Positions 31,225 to 39,694 of a stretch of DNA of 64,000 nucleotides are shown here, piece after piece. Made by a program: the position numbers and the translations under genes. Below the pieces are notes generated by a model, which searched no databases, was not told the DNA's origin, and saw only the letters and a program-made list of their open reading frames with translations. The stretch spans positions 17,375-81,374 of the forward strand of contig NZ_JBFAPK010000040.1 of the NCBI RefSeq assembly GCF_040676675.1, written 5' to 3'. Source of the stretch: JBFAPK01 sp040676675 (GTDB lineage: Bacteria; Actinomycetota; Actinomycetes; Mycobacteriales; Micromonosporaceae). Each line of letters starts with the position of its first letter. Position 1 is the first letter of the stretch.

Positions 31225-31557
31225 ATGTCCGCACCACGGATGACCCTACCCACGCAGTTGGTCCTGCGTACGCTGCTGGAGCGCCCGACCCACGAGTTCT
31301 ACGGCCTGGAGATCTGCTCGGCCGCCGGGCTGGCCAGCGGCACGATCCACCCGATCCTGGCGAGGCTGGAACGGCTCGGCTGGCTGCGGTCCCGGTGGGA
31401 GGAGCTGGACCCGCACGAGGCGGGGCGTCCCCGCCGTCGCTACTACAGCCTCACGGCCGACGGGGCCGAGCAGGCCCGCGTCGCGCTGGCGCGGGCGCAC
31501 ACCACGGCCCGTACGCTCGGCGCACTGCGACCCGATCTCGCCGGGGGGAACGCGTGA
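31225..31557 (+). CDS. PadR-family transcriptional regulator
   Basis: A 110-residue PadR regulator, essentially a winged-helix domain: LPTQLVLRTLLERPTHEFYG, LEICSAAGLASGTIHPILAR and the wing RPRRRYYSLTADGAEQAR. It probably represses its own operon with the two following small genes. Its stop overlaps the GTG start of the next gene (GTGA 31554-31557). Confidence 0.93.
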   Translation: MSAPRMTLPTQLVLRTLLERPTHEFYGLEICSAAGLASGTIHPILARLERLGWLRSRWEELDPHEAGRPRRRYYSLTADGAEQARVALARAHTTARTLGALRPDLAGGNA

Positions 31558-32195
31558 CCGCCCCGGGCCGCGAGCCCTCGTCCGCCCCGCGCCCGCCGCG
31601 TGGCGACGCGGCTGCCGACCCGTTGCGGAACGACGCCGTGAACAGCGAGCAGGTGCTGGTCCGGGTCCTGACCGCCCTGGAGACGGCGAGCGCCCGTGGC
31701 GTCCCGCTGCCCCGCCGGGTGCCGTCCGGCCCCCTGCCGCGCCGCGTTCCCGGGGGCTACTCGCTGCCGCGACGGTCCGGGTTCGAGGGACCGCCGCTGA
31801 CGCCCGTCCGCAACCCCGTCGCCATCGGCGAGAACGCCGCCGGCTACCTGCGGGGCTGGCGGCTCGGGCGGGCCGCCCTGCGGGTCCACGGACCCGGTCG
31901 GCTGGCGGCCGAGGGCGTGGTGGGCACCGCCCCGCCGGCGGCGCCGCCCCGCGAGATCTGGCGGCGTCGGAGCGCCGTACGCATCCGGTCGGCGGCGACG
32001 CGCCTGGTCGGCCTGGTGGTACGGATCCTGCCCGAGGCGGAGCAGCCACGGTACAGCGAGGAGTTCCGGGCCGAGCTGAGCGGCCTGACCGGGCGGCACC
32101 AGTTGGCCTACGCCGCCCGGCTGCTGCTCTCGGCCCCGGCGCTGCGCCGGAGCCTCCGCGAGGAACTGCGCGGCGACGCGACGAGGACGAGGTGA
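31554..32195 (+). CDS. Unknown Arg-rich protein co-transcribed with padR
   Basis: A 213-residue protein of unknown function. The N-terminal ~130 residues are Pro/Arg/Gly-rich with a repeated LPRRVP(S/G)G motif (three versions near residues 45-65) and likely disordered. The C-terminal ~70 residues look folded: RLVGLVVRILPEAEQPRYSE, FRAELSGLTGRHQLAYAARL, LSAPALRRSLREEL. This end is shared by proteins found downstream of PadR genes in actinobacteria and may associate with the membrane. GTG 31554 is chosen because it overlaps the padR stop. Confidence 0.7.
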   Translation: MTAPGREPSSAPRPPRGDAAADPLRNDAVNSEQVLVRVLTALETASARGVPLPRRVPSGPLPRRVPGGYSLPRRSGFEGPPLTPVRNPVAIGENAAGYLRGWRLGRAALRVHGPGRLAAEGVVGTAPPAAPPREIWRRRSAVRIRSAATRLVGLVVRILPEAEQPRYSEEFRAELSGLTGRHQLAYAARLLLSAPALRRSLREELRGDATRTR

Positions 32196-32198
32196 GCC

Positions 32199-32429
32199 GT
32201 GTCGGCGAGCAGGGTCGGGGCGGCCCTCGTCGGCGGTGGCGGCGTGGTCTCGGCCCTCGCCACGGTCGGCTGGCCCGCGCTGGTGCTGATGGCGGCGATG
32301 ACCGTGACGGCCGTCGTCGCGATGTGCTGGGTGCTCAACGACCGCGACCGGCCCAGGCGGCTGGCTCTGCTCATCGCCGCGTGGCGGGGCCAGCGCCCCG
32401 GGTCGACCGGCGGGCGGCGCGCGCGGTAG
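32199..32429 (+). CDS. Small membrane protein downstream of padR
   Basis: A 76-residue protein with one or two hydrophobic helices (ALVGGGGVVSALATVGWPAL and VLMAAMTVTAVVAMCWVL), then NDRDRPRRLALLIAAWRGQR and a basic tail. Its GTG start lies 3 nt after the previous stop. Function unknown; it probably works with the other padR-operon protein at the membrane. Confidence 0.65.
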   Translation: MSASRVGAALVGGGGVVSALATVGWPALVLMAAMTVTAVVAMCWVLNDRDRPRRLALLIAAWRGQRPGSTGGRRAR

Positions 32430-32454
32430 ACCGGTGCCCGCCGGCCGTCCCGGC

Positions 32455-33180
32455 TCAGACGAGGACCGCGCCGCCGTCCACGAGGATCGCGGTACCGGTC
32501 GCCATCGGCTGCTCCATCGCGTAGACGTACGAGAGCGCGACGTCCGCCGGCTCGCCCACCCGGCGTACCGGCAGCCCGGCGGCGATGCCCTCGTACATCG
32601 CCTCGGCCTGGTCGGCCGGCATGCCCGCCCAGAGCGGGCTGCGGGTGACCCCGGGGACCACCACGTTGACCCGGATCGGCGCGAGTTCGAGCGCCAGCTC
32701 CCGGGCCAGCGCCTCCATCGCCCCGCAGAGGCTGGCCGGTGCCGCCCAGCCGGGCCCCGGGCGCCGGCCCGCGTTGCCGCCGGTCAGGACGATCGACCCG
32801 GTCTCGCGCAGGGCGTTGGCGATGGTCACCGCCCGGATCACGGCGAGCGCGCCGAAGTACCGGGTCTCCCAGAAGCTCTTCGCGACCTCGGTGGTGAGGT
32901 CCGGGAGCATGGTGAGCTGCAGCGGTTCCCCGGCGGTGTAGACCAGGTGGTCGATCGGGCCCGCCTGCGCGACCAGCCGCTCGACCGACTCGGGGTTGCC
33001 GAGGTCGACGGTGGTGCCCTCCGCGACGTTGGGCAGGCTGTCCAGCGCCCGGTCGACGCTGGTGTTGCTGCGGGAGGCGACGATCGGGGTGGCTCCGCGC
33101 GCGGCGACGGCCTGGGCGACCGCGAGGCCGAGTCCGGAGGTACCGCCGACGATGAGGACACGGGCGTCCTGGAGTGTCAT
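32455..33180 (-). CDS. SDR-family protein lacking the catalytic Tyr-x-x-x-Lys
   Basis: A 241-residue short-chain dehydrogenase-like protein. The cofactor loop VGGTSGLGLAVAQAVAARG is intact, as are YTAGEP (the NNAG equivalent), SIVLTGG with the Ser region, and VNVVVPGVTRSPLW. Where the active-site Tyr and Lys should be, the sequence reads PASLCGAMEALAREL, so neither residue is present. It may bind NAD(P)H without classical catalysis or use another mechanism. It is divergent from a LysR gene, with a 15-bp palindrome between them. GTGTC and a weak ribosome site precede ATG 33180. Confidence 0.88.
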   Translation of the reverse strand: MTLQDARVLIVGGTSGLGLAVAQAVAARGATPIVASRSNTSVDRALDSLPNVAEGTTVDLGNPESVERLVAQAGPIDHLVYTAGEPLQLTMLPDLTTEVAKSFWETRYFGALAVIRAVTIANALRETGSIVLTGGNAGRRPGPGWAAPASLCGAMEALARELALELAPIRVNVVVPGVTRSPLWAGMPADQAEAMYEGIAAGLPVRRVGEPADVALSYVYAMEQPMATGTAILVDGGAVLV

Positions 33181-33263
33181 CAGTTGACCTTTCCCTTTCG
33201 GTTGCGGTTCAACCTTTGCTCCGGGGCGTACGCGCTGGCCAAGACCTCTTTGTGGCACAGTTG

Positions 33264-33278
33264 ATACCCGTCGGGTAT
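33264..33278 (+). promoter_or_regulatory. 15-bp palindromic LysR-type operator
   Basis: ATACCCG T CGGGTAT is a perfect inverted repeat of the T-N11-A type bound by LysR proteins. It lies in the 117-bp divergent region between the SDR and LysR genes and should control both. Confidence 0.75.
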
Positions 33279-33297
33279 GAGGGAAGGTCGGGAGCGG

Positions 33298-34167
33298 ATG
33301 CCGGACGATCTCGATCTGCGCAAGGTGCGCTACTTCCTGGCCGTGGCCGAGGAGTTGAGCTTCGTCCGGGCGGCCGAGCGGCTGCACATCGCCCAGCCGG
33401 TGCTGACCCGGCAGATCAAGGCGCTGGAGCGCGAACTCGGCGCCGCGCTCTTCGCCCGCTCGACCCGGGGCACCGCGCTGACGCCCGCCGGGGCGCGGTT
33501 CGTCGACGAGGCCCGGACCGTCCTCCGCTCGGCCACCGCCGCCCAGCGCCGGGTACGCCAGGCCGCCCGCGGCGACGCGAGGCTGACGATCGGTTTCATG
33601 CCCGGCATCCTGCCCACCGCCACGGTACGGGCACTGCGGGAACGGTTCCCGCAGCTGACGGTCGAGGTGGTCCGGACCTCCTGGGACGACCAGGTCGAGA
33701 TGGTGCTCGACGGTCGGATCGACGCGAGCTTCGTACGCTTCCCGATCGATCCGCGCGGGCTCACCGTGATCCCGCTCTACACCGAGCCCCGGGTGGTCGT
33801 CCTGCCGGCCGGGCACCCGCTCGCCGCCCGCCCGACCGTGACCCTGGCCGAGCTGGCCGCGCTGGAGCTGCTCCAGGACCCGCAGGCGGTGCCCGAGTGG
33901 CGGGGCAGGGTGGTGTCCGGCTCGGCGGTCCGTCCCGGCGCACCGCCACCGCCCCGCGCCCGTACCGTCGAGGAGAAGCTGGAACTGGTCGCGGGCGAGC
34001 GCGGGGTGGTGGTCCTGCCCGAGTCCACGGCGCACTTCTACCACCGCCCGGACGTGGTCTGCCGCCCGGTGGAGGGGCTGGAGCCGAACCAGGTCGCCCT
34101 GGTCTACGAGGCGAATCGGCAGACCGTGGAGCTGCGCGCGATGGCGGAGATCGTCCGCGCCGGATAG
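33298..34167 (+). CDS. LysR-family transcriptional regulator
   Basis: A 289-residue LysR regulator. The winged helix reads VRYFLAVAEELSFVRAAERL and QPVLTRQIKALERELGAALF; the effector domain includes LTIGFMPGILPTATVRALRE and ERGVVVLPEST. ATG 33298 follows GGGAG and lies beyond the palindrome; ATG 33277 overlaps the palindrome and is less likely. It is the probable regulator of the divergent SDR-like gene. Confidence 0.92.
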   Translation: MPDDLDLRKVRYFLAVAEELSFVRAAERLHIAQPVLTRQIKALERELGAALFARSTRGTALTPAGARFVDEARTVLRSATAAQRRVRQAARGDARLTIGFMPGILPTATVRALRERFPQLTVEVVRTSWDDQVEMVLDGRIDASFVRFPIDPRGLTVIPLYTEPRVVVLPAGHPLAARPTVTLAELAALELLQDPQAVPEWRGRVVSGSAVRPGAPPPPRARTVEEKLELVAGERGVVVLPESTAHFYHRPDVVCRPVEGLEPNQVALVYEANRQTVELRAMAEIVRAG

Positions 34168-34408
34168 CCCGCCCTGGGCCGCGGGTGGTCGCGGTCCACG
34201 CGTACCCAGCTGGACAGTTCGTCGCCGGTCCGGAAGTCGGTGGCGACGACCTGGGCGGCGTGACTGCCATGGTGGCCCCCGCCAGGGGGTAAATGCCACC
34301 AAACCGCTTAGACTACGCACACCGCGTGTATATGGGCGCGGAGTCACGCGGTGTTCGGTCCGGGTCGGCCTGGTGAGTCCTCGTCGGGCGGCGCCCGATC
34401 AGAGCGCT

Positions 34409-35038
34409 TCAACTGGCGGGGGACGTCTGGCCGGCCGACGACTCGCCGTTCGACGGGTGGTACGGAGCCCCGAAGGGCTCTCCGCCGATGGCAAGTACCG
34501 CGTCGTGGACGAGTCGCTTCATGTCGTCGCGCGAGTGGCGGAGCCGGGCCAGCCGCTCGCTGAGTTCGTCCCGGAGGGTGTTCCTGGTGGCGGCCCGGTC
34601 GACGGCGATGGCGAGTTGGGTGTGCGCGTGCTGCAACCAGCCTTTGAACTCGTACAGATCGGTTCTGAACCGCTTCCATGCCTCGAAGAGTTGCCATTCG
34701 GCGTACTCGGGCCGCTCGTCGTGCAGGTAGCCGCTGAGGAGGCTGGCCTCCCAGTGCCGATCCGAGTTGTCGACTTGAAGGATGTCGAAGGTGACCTGTT
34801 CGCCGGCGACGACGGCCGTGCCCGCCGTCTCGGCCGACCTCAGCGCGTCCCGGCTGACGAGGATCAGCCCGGACGCCGCCTCCTCCATCCGCCGGATGAA
34901 GCGTGCCGAGAAGAACTCTTCGCGGTGCTGGCGGTCTACCTTGCGTCGGATTCGTTCGGTAACCCACGGCGTCACCAAGGTCGCGAAGCTGCCCAGGGCG
35001 GCACCGGTCAGCCCCGCTATCACCTCTGACGAGAGCAT
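34409..35038 (-). CDS. Unknown protein with one N-terminal membrane helix
   Basis: A 209-residue protein of unknown function. A hydrophobic segment at residues ~5-25 (VIAGLTGAALGSFATLVTPW) is followed by charged, mostly helical sequence (REEFFSARFIRRMEEAASG; RFRTDLYEFKGWLQHAHTQL; DELSERLARLRHSRDDM). This fits a membrane-anchored cytosolic coiled-coil or a phage-defence/toxin-like accessory protein, but nothing specific is recognised. Codon use is real coding but less GC-biased than average. It lies beside a decay zone and may be part of the same acquired segment. Confidence 0.6.
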   Translation of the reverse strand: MLSSEVIAGLTGAALGSFATLVTPWVTERIRRKVDRQHREEFFSARFIRRMEEAASGLILVSRDALRSAETAGTAVVAGEQVTFDILQVDNSDRHWEASLLSGYLHDERPEYAEWQLFEAWKRFRTDLYEFKGWLQHAHTQLAIAVDRAATRNTLRDELSERLARLRHSRDDMKRLVHDAVLAIGGEPFGAPYHPSNGESSAGQTSPAS

Positions 35039-35220
35039 GAGGAAATTGTGTGGGTGCCGCGCAACTCATACTCGGTCACGTCGGGCCACTGCCCATCTCG
35101 GCTTCGGCCGGTGGCCCAACACCGGGCCCTCGTGGAAGTTCCAATTCGCTCGTTCCGCTCCACACCGAATTCGATGTGCCAACACCTTTGACGATGTGGA
35201 GAAAAAGAGCTTCCGACTCG

Positions 35221-35280
35221 CGCGCCGCCCGGTACCCGGACGATCGGGAGCTGCACGTACCCGTCGGGGAGCTGAGCCGT
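35221..35280 (+). pseudogene. 60-nt fragment of an MmyB-type regulator
   Basis: These bases encode YPDDRELHVPVGELS in one frame, matching YPDDRELHELVGELS of the larger MmyB fragment at 36513-37052. The nucleotide match is also close. Nothing similar continues on either side, so it is a relic of a second copy. Confidence 0.7.
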
Positions 35281-35292
35281 GGGCTATGCCTC

Positions 35293-36298
35293 CTACTGTT
35301 GGTAGGTGCTGAGGAACGCGCCGAGGCGGCCAACAGCGTCGCGCAGCACGTCGGTGGGGGCGAGAAAGACCAGGCGCAGGTAGTTCGGCTCGTCGATGTT
35401 GAAACCGGTGCCGTGCGAAAACAGGAGGTGCTGCTGCTCCAGCAGATCGACCACGAGTCGCTCGTCATCGTGGATCTTGTAGAAGGCCGGGTCCAGGCGG
35501 GCGAACAGGTAGAGCGCACCGGGCGGCTTGACGCAGTCGATGCCGGGGATCGCGGTCAGCTCGCGCCAGGCCAGCTCGCGCTGCTCGTACAGCCGGCCGC
35601 CGGGCCGGATCAGCGCCTCGATGCTCTGATAGCCGCCGAGCGCGGTCTGCACCGCGTGCTGGGCCGGCACGTTCGGGCACAGCCGCATGTTCGCCAGCAG
35701 CTGCAGGCCGTCCAGGTAGTCGGTGCTCCGGCCGGCGAAGCCGCTGACCGCCAGCCAGCCGGAGCGGAAGCCCGGCCGCCCGGTACGTCTTCGAGAGCCC
35801 GCCCATGCTCACGATCGGCACGTCCGGGGCGAGCGCGGCCAGGGTGTGGTGCTCCGCCCCGTCGTACAAGATCTTGTCGTAGATCTCGTCCGCGAAGACC
35901 AGCAGGTCGTAGCGGCGGGCCAGCTCCAGCATGCCGAGCAGCGTCTCGCGGCTGTACACCGCGCCGGTCGGGTTGTTCGGGTTGATGATCACCCTGGCCC
36001 GGGTGTGCTCGGTGATCTGCGCCGCCACGTGTTACAGATCGGGCATCCACCCGGCGCTCTCGTCACAGCGGTAGTGCACGGCCCGGCCGCCGCAGAGCGT
36101 CACCGCACCGGTCCAGAGCGGGTAGTCCGGGCTCGGTACCAGCACCTCGTCACCGTTGTCGAGCAGTGCCTGTACGGCCAGCACGATGAGTTCGGAGACG
36201 CCGTTGCCGAGCATCACGTCGTCCGGCTGCACGCTGGTGACGCCCTGGTTCTGGTAGTACTGCGCCACCGCGACCCGGGCCGAGTAGATGCCGCGGTC
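35293..36298 (-). pseudogene. Broken class I/II aminotransferase (AlaT-like)
   Basis: Three reading-frame pieces together give an alanine-aminotransferase-like PLP enzyme lacking its N-terminus. Piece 1 (36298-36032) has VMLGNGVSELIVLAVQALL and VLVPSPDYPLWTGAV and ends in an in-frame TAA (36034-36032) after WMPDL. Piece 2 (36031 to ~35775) has RVIINPNNPTGAVYS, LVFADEIYDKILYDG and the PLP Lys in MGGLSKTYRAAG. An extra G at about 35771-35775 then shifts frame to piece 3 (to 35293), with LALGGYQSIEAL-like, PPGALYLFARLDP and LVFLAPTDVLRDAVG. The usual ~80 N-terminal residues are missing and the break coincides with the end of the MBL fragment. It is a non-functional relic. Confidence 0.9.
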
Positions 36299-36449
36299 AG
36301 GCGGTCGCGGCCAGGGGGCGGAAGCGGGCGGGAACCCAGGCGTACCCGCCGCTGGCGCGTCGCAGGTGGCCGATACCGGGAAAGGGCAGATGGGCCGCCG
36401 CCACCCACCAGCGGTGCGCGGTGACCAGGTCGAACACCTCGCTCCGGGC
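36297..36449 (-). pseudogene. C-terminal fragment of an MBL-fold hydrolase gene
   Basis: About 50 codons ending in TGA 36299-36297 encode EVFDLVTAHRWWVAAAHLPF and PGIGHLRRASGGYAWVP. This is like the extreme C-terminus of one branch of MBL-fold metallohydrolases. The rest of the gene is absent; opposite and upstream lies the MmyB fragment. Its stop is exactly where the aminotransferase relic begins, marking a recombination joint. Confidence 0.65.
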
Positions 36450-36512
36450 GCGTACGGCGAGGTCCGGTGGTCGGCCCGGCTGGCCCGGCCAGGTCGGACC
36501 AGTCCCCGTCCC

Positions 36513-37052
36513 GCCGCGCCGGAACGGGTACGCCCCGCCGTCCAGGCCCTCGTCGACGGGGTGGCGAACCAGGCGGCGATCATCGTGGGACGGCGAACCG
36601 ATGTGCTGGCCGGCAACCGGCTCGGCTACGCCCTGTGGGGGCTGCCCGCGCCGGACGGCACGGCCGGCCAACCCCGGCCGAACCTCGCGCGGATCACCTT
36701 TCTCGACCCGGCGGCCCGGGACCTCTTCCCGGACTGGGAAGCGCAGGCGAGGGAGATCGCCGCGTACCTACGCCACGCCGCAGCCCAGTACCCGGACGAC
36801 CGGGAGCTGCACGAACTCGTCGGGGAGTTGAGCGTACGCAGCCCGGACTTCGTCCGGATCTGGTCCGAGCACCCGGTCAGCGACTGCCCGCACTCGGTGC
36901 GCGAATACCGCCATCCGCAGGTCGGCAGCACGGTGCTGAACGAGGAGGTGGTCCGGCTGACCGACGAACCGGGGGCGCGGATCATCTTCAGCGGCGCGGA
37001 GGACGGCACGCGGTCGGCGGACCGGCTGCGTCTGCTCGGCACGGTCGGCTGA
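36513..37052 (+). pseudogene. C-terminal ligand domain of an MmyB-type XRE regulator, N-terminally truncated
   Basis: About 180 codons match the ligand-binding C-terminal domain of MmyB-like helix-turn-helix regulators: VRPAVQALVDGV, RRTDVLAGNRLGYALWG, FLDPAARDLFPDW, YPDDRELHELVGELSVRSPD and HPQVGSTVLNEEVV. The DNA-binding domain is missing, as the 5' part is replaced by the MBL-fragment region. The 3' end is tandemly duplicated (37020-37081). Confidence 0.8.
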
Positions 37053-37081
37053 CCGGCTGCGTCTGCTCGGTACGGTCAGCC
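37020..37081 (+). repeat. 31-nt tandem duplication at the 3' end of the MmyB fragment
   Basis: Units 37020-37050 and 37051-37081 differ at three positions. The first contains the final codons of the MmyB frame, and its stop TGA is formed at the joint. Confidence 0.85.
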
Positions 37082-37137
37082 GACCAGCGGGCCGGCGTAC
37101 TCGCCGGCCCGCCGATCGGGTGGTCCCGGTTGGCGCG

Positions 37138-37326
37138 TCAGTCCCGCTTGACCAGGCCGAGGAAGGCCCGCCACGCGCCGGGGGAGAAGGCCAGCGTGCC
37201 GCCGTCGCGGTCCTTGCTGTCGCGTACGGCGACGACGCCGGGAAGGTTCTTCGCCACCTCGACGCAGGCCGAGCCGCCGTTGTCGCTGCGGCTCGACTTG
37301 CGCCAGACGGCGCCGGTCAGGTCCAT
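37138..37326 (-). CDS. DUF397 domain protein
   Basis: A 62-residue DUF397 protein (TGAVWRKSSRSDNGGSACVE, VAVRDSKDRDGGTLAF, WRAFLGLVK). Such proteins are encoded next to XRE/DUF5753 regulators in actinobacteria and behave as a toxin/antitoxin-like or sporulation-control partner. ATG 37326 overlaps the stop of that regulator gene by 10 bp. Cytosolic. Confidence 0.93.
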   Translation of the reverse strand: MDLTGAVWRKSSRSDNGGSACVEVAKNLPGVVAVRDSKDRDGGTLAFSPGAWRAFLGLVKRD

Positions 37327-38105
37327 GTTTTCGCCACTTCCCGGATGAGGTCGAGCGTCGCCCGGCGGGGCAACGCGTCGCTACGAAGTTTCTCCCAGCG
37401 GGTCTGGAGGCTGTCAATGTCGTCGGCGCGGACGGTGATGTAAGCGCGCAGTGCGCTGTCCAGGTGGGCCGCCTGGCCCTCCGGGCCCTTGGCGAGGATG
37501 AACCCGCCGGCCAGCCCGGCGTGCATGCCGACCTCGGCGGGAACCACGTGCAGGCGGACGTGCGGGAGCTGCCCAATTTTGCCCAGATGCTCGAACTGCT
37601 CGACCATCACCGCGGGCGGGGCGAGCGGCCGGCGCAGCACGCCCTCGTCGATCACCGCCACGAAGGTCGGCGGCTGCTCCCGGGTCAGGATCGACTGCCG
37701 CTCCATCCGGGACGCCAGCCGCTGGTTGATCACGTCGGGGTCGGCGAGGACGCCGCCGCTGAGCACCGCGCGGGCGTACGCCTCGGTCTGCAACAGGCCG
37801 GGGAGAAACGTCGGCTCGAACCAGCGGAGCAGCGTCGCCCGCCGCTCGATCTCGATCCACTCGCGCAGCCAGGCGGGCGCGGCGTCCTCGATCAGGTCTT
37901 TCCACATGCGCCGGAACAGCTCGCCGGTATCGAAGGCCAGGTCGACGGCCTCCAGGAAGTCGTCCTTCGGCGGGCGGTTGCCCAGCTCCACGGCGCTGAC
38001 GTGCGAGCCGGAGAAGTTGATGCGCTTGCCCAGCTCCTCCTGGGTGAGCCGGGCGCCCTCCCGCCGCCGTCGCAGCTCGCGCAGGAAGAACTCGTAGGGG
38101 GTCAT
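37317..38105 (-). CDS. XRE-family regulator with DUF5753 domain
   Basis: A 262-residue regulator. The N-terminal XRE helix-turn-helix reads LRRRREGARLTQEELGKRIN and SGSHVSAVELGNRPP; the DUF5753 effector domain follows (LREWIEIERRATLLRWFEPT, PGLLQTEAYARAVL, EQFEHLGKIGQLPHVRLHVV). The gene overlaps the DUF397 gene, the classic Scr1/WhiJ-like pair of streptomycetes and relatives where the XRE protein represses and DUF397 relieves. GTG further upstream is possible. Confidence 0.94.
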   Translation of the reverse strand: MTPYEFFLRELRRRREGARLTQEELGKRINFSGSHVSAVELGNRPPKDDFLEAVDLAFDTGELFRRMWKDLIEDAAPAWLREWIEIERRATLLRWFEPTFLPGLLQTEAYARAVLSGGVLADPDVINQRLASRMERQSILTREQPPTFVAVIDEGVLRRPLAPPAVMVEQFEHLGKIGQLPHVRLHVVPAEVGMHAGLAGGFILAKGPEGQAAHLDSALRAYITVRADDIDSLQTRWEKLRSDALPRRATLDLIREVAKTWT

Positions 38106-38386
38106 GGACACGGGTCTCACCCTTTCTCCGGGTTGGGCGATCGTCTCTTTGCGAGGGCTGCGCGTTCCCCCCGGCTCTCCGAAATCGCCCGCACGGCGGC
38201 GAACGCTCGCTGACCAGGGGTTTTCGGTTCCGAACGTAGTCGGTTGGCTGCACTGTGTCAGCAGCGGAACCGTTCGGATCTGTCGCACCGCAAAGACGGG
38301 CGGGACCGCCGTGGGCGTCGCTCCGGTTGAAGGGGTCCGGGGCGGCGCCCCTTCCAGGACGGGTCGACTGTGGGAGGGGTGTGTCG

Positions 38387-39649
38387 ATGTCGGATGCCGC
38401 CGGGGTGGGTTCGCAGGATCCGTCGGAGTTGCCGGTGGGGCGGCGGGTGGCGTACTGGCGGGTGCGGCGGGGGATGACGCAGCAGATGTTGGCGGATCGG
38501 TTGGACCGGTCGAAGAGTTGGTTGGACAAGGTGGAGCGGGGGGTGCGGCGGTTGGATCGGGTGTCGGTGTTGCACGAGATCGCCCGGGTGTTGGAGATCC
38601 CCGTCGACCAGCTGCTACGCGGTGCCGGCGACGCCGAGCGGGCCGGTCGCGGGGCCGGGGTGGGTGGGGTGGAGGGGGTGCGGGCGGCGTTGGCCCGGTA
38701 CACCTCGATCGCGGCGTATCTGGGTGCGGAGGTGACACCGCCGGATCTGGCCGAGTTGGGTAAGGCGGTGAACCACGCGTGGCTGAGTTTTCAGCATGGT
38801 GGGCACGACCGGTTGGTGCGGATGCTGCCGGCGCTGTTGGCGGACGCGCAGGCCGCCGACGGCCATCACCGGGGTGGTGAGGGGGCGGGGCGGGCGGCGC
38901 ACCTGTTGGGGCAGGTGTATCAGGTGGCGTCGTCGGTGTTGCGGAAGTTGGGGGAGGGTGAGTTGGCGTGGTTCGCGGCGGATCGGGCGGCGGCGGTGTC
39001 GATCCGGGCGGACGACCCGCTGCTGGTGGGGTTGGCGGCGAGTCGGGCGGGCAACGCCCTGCTGGCGCTCGACCGCCCCCGCGCGGCCCTCGAAGCGCAG
39101 GTGACGGCGGCGAACCGGCTGGCGCCGGCCGACGCGGGGGAGGCGACTCCGCAGCGGTTGTCGGTGTACGGGTCGCTGCTGCTGCAGGGGGCGATGGCCG
39201 CCGCGCACCTGGGTGACCACAGTGGCGTGGCCGATCTGGTTCGCGAGGCGGGGCACGTCGCCGCCGCGCTCGGCGGGGATCGCAACGACTACTGGACGAG
39301 TTTCGGGCCGACGAACCTGCGGTTGCACGTGGTGGCGGCGAGCGTGGAGTTGGGGGAGGCGGGGGACGCGATCGAGGCGGCCGAGGGGTTGGACCCGGCT
39401 GGGTTCGGGGCGTTGGTGCCGGAGCGGCGGGCGCAGCATCTGCTGGACCTGGCCCGCGCCCACAATCTGGCCAACCGGCCCGACCGGGCGGTTGCGCTGC
39501 TGCTGGCGGCCGAACGGCTCGCCCCGGCCGAGGTCCGGCACCGACCGGTCGCGCACGCGGCGCTGCGCGACGCCGCTCGGCGGGTACGCGGGAAGCTTCC
39601 CGGCCCTCTCGCGGACCTGGCCCGACGCGCCCGCATCGACCCGCTGTAG
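38387..39649 (+). CDS. XRE-family regulator with TPR-like C-terminus
   Basis: A 420-residue protein: XRE helix-turn-helix (VAYWRVRRGMTQQMLADRLD, KSWLDKVERGVRRLDRV, ~15-75) followed by ~300 residues of TPR-like helices. The C-terminal part resembles actinobacterial regulators that bind small signalling peptides or gamma-butyrolactone-like ligands. Codon use in 38390-39060 is unusually rich in TTG/GTG/GGG, unlike the neighbours. It is divergent from the DUF5753 regulator. ATG 38387 follows GGGAGGGG by ~8 nt. Target genes are unknown. Confidence 0.88.
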   Translation: MSDAAGVGSQDPSELPVGRRVAYWRVRRGMTQQMLADRLDRSKSWLDKVERGVRRLDRVSVLHEIARVLEIPVDQLLRGAGDAERAGRGAGVGGVEGVRAALARYTSIAAYLGAEVTPPDLAELGKAVNHAWLSFQHGGHDRLVRMLPALLADAQAADGHHRGGEGAGRAAHLLGQVYQVASSVLRKLGEGELAWFAADRAAAVSIRADDPLLVGLAASRAGNALLALDRPRAALEAQVTAANRLAPADAGEATPQRLSVYGSLLLQGAMAAAHLGDHSGVADLVREAGHVAAALGGDRNDYWTSFGPTNLRLHVVAASVELGEAGDAIEAAEGLDPAGFGALVPERRAQHLLDLARAHNLANRPDRAVALLLAAERLAPAEVRHRPVAHAALRDAARRVRGKLPGPLADLARRARIDPL

Positions 39650-39694
39650 GCCGCGTTTCACAAGGACCGGCCGGCCGCCCGTACGAAACGCGGC

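Noticed and set aside
34409..37081. Mobile element around the decay zone
   Set aside because: No transposase, integrase, terminal inverted repeats or target-site duplication was found. Fragments fit deletion and recombination.
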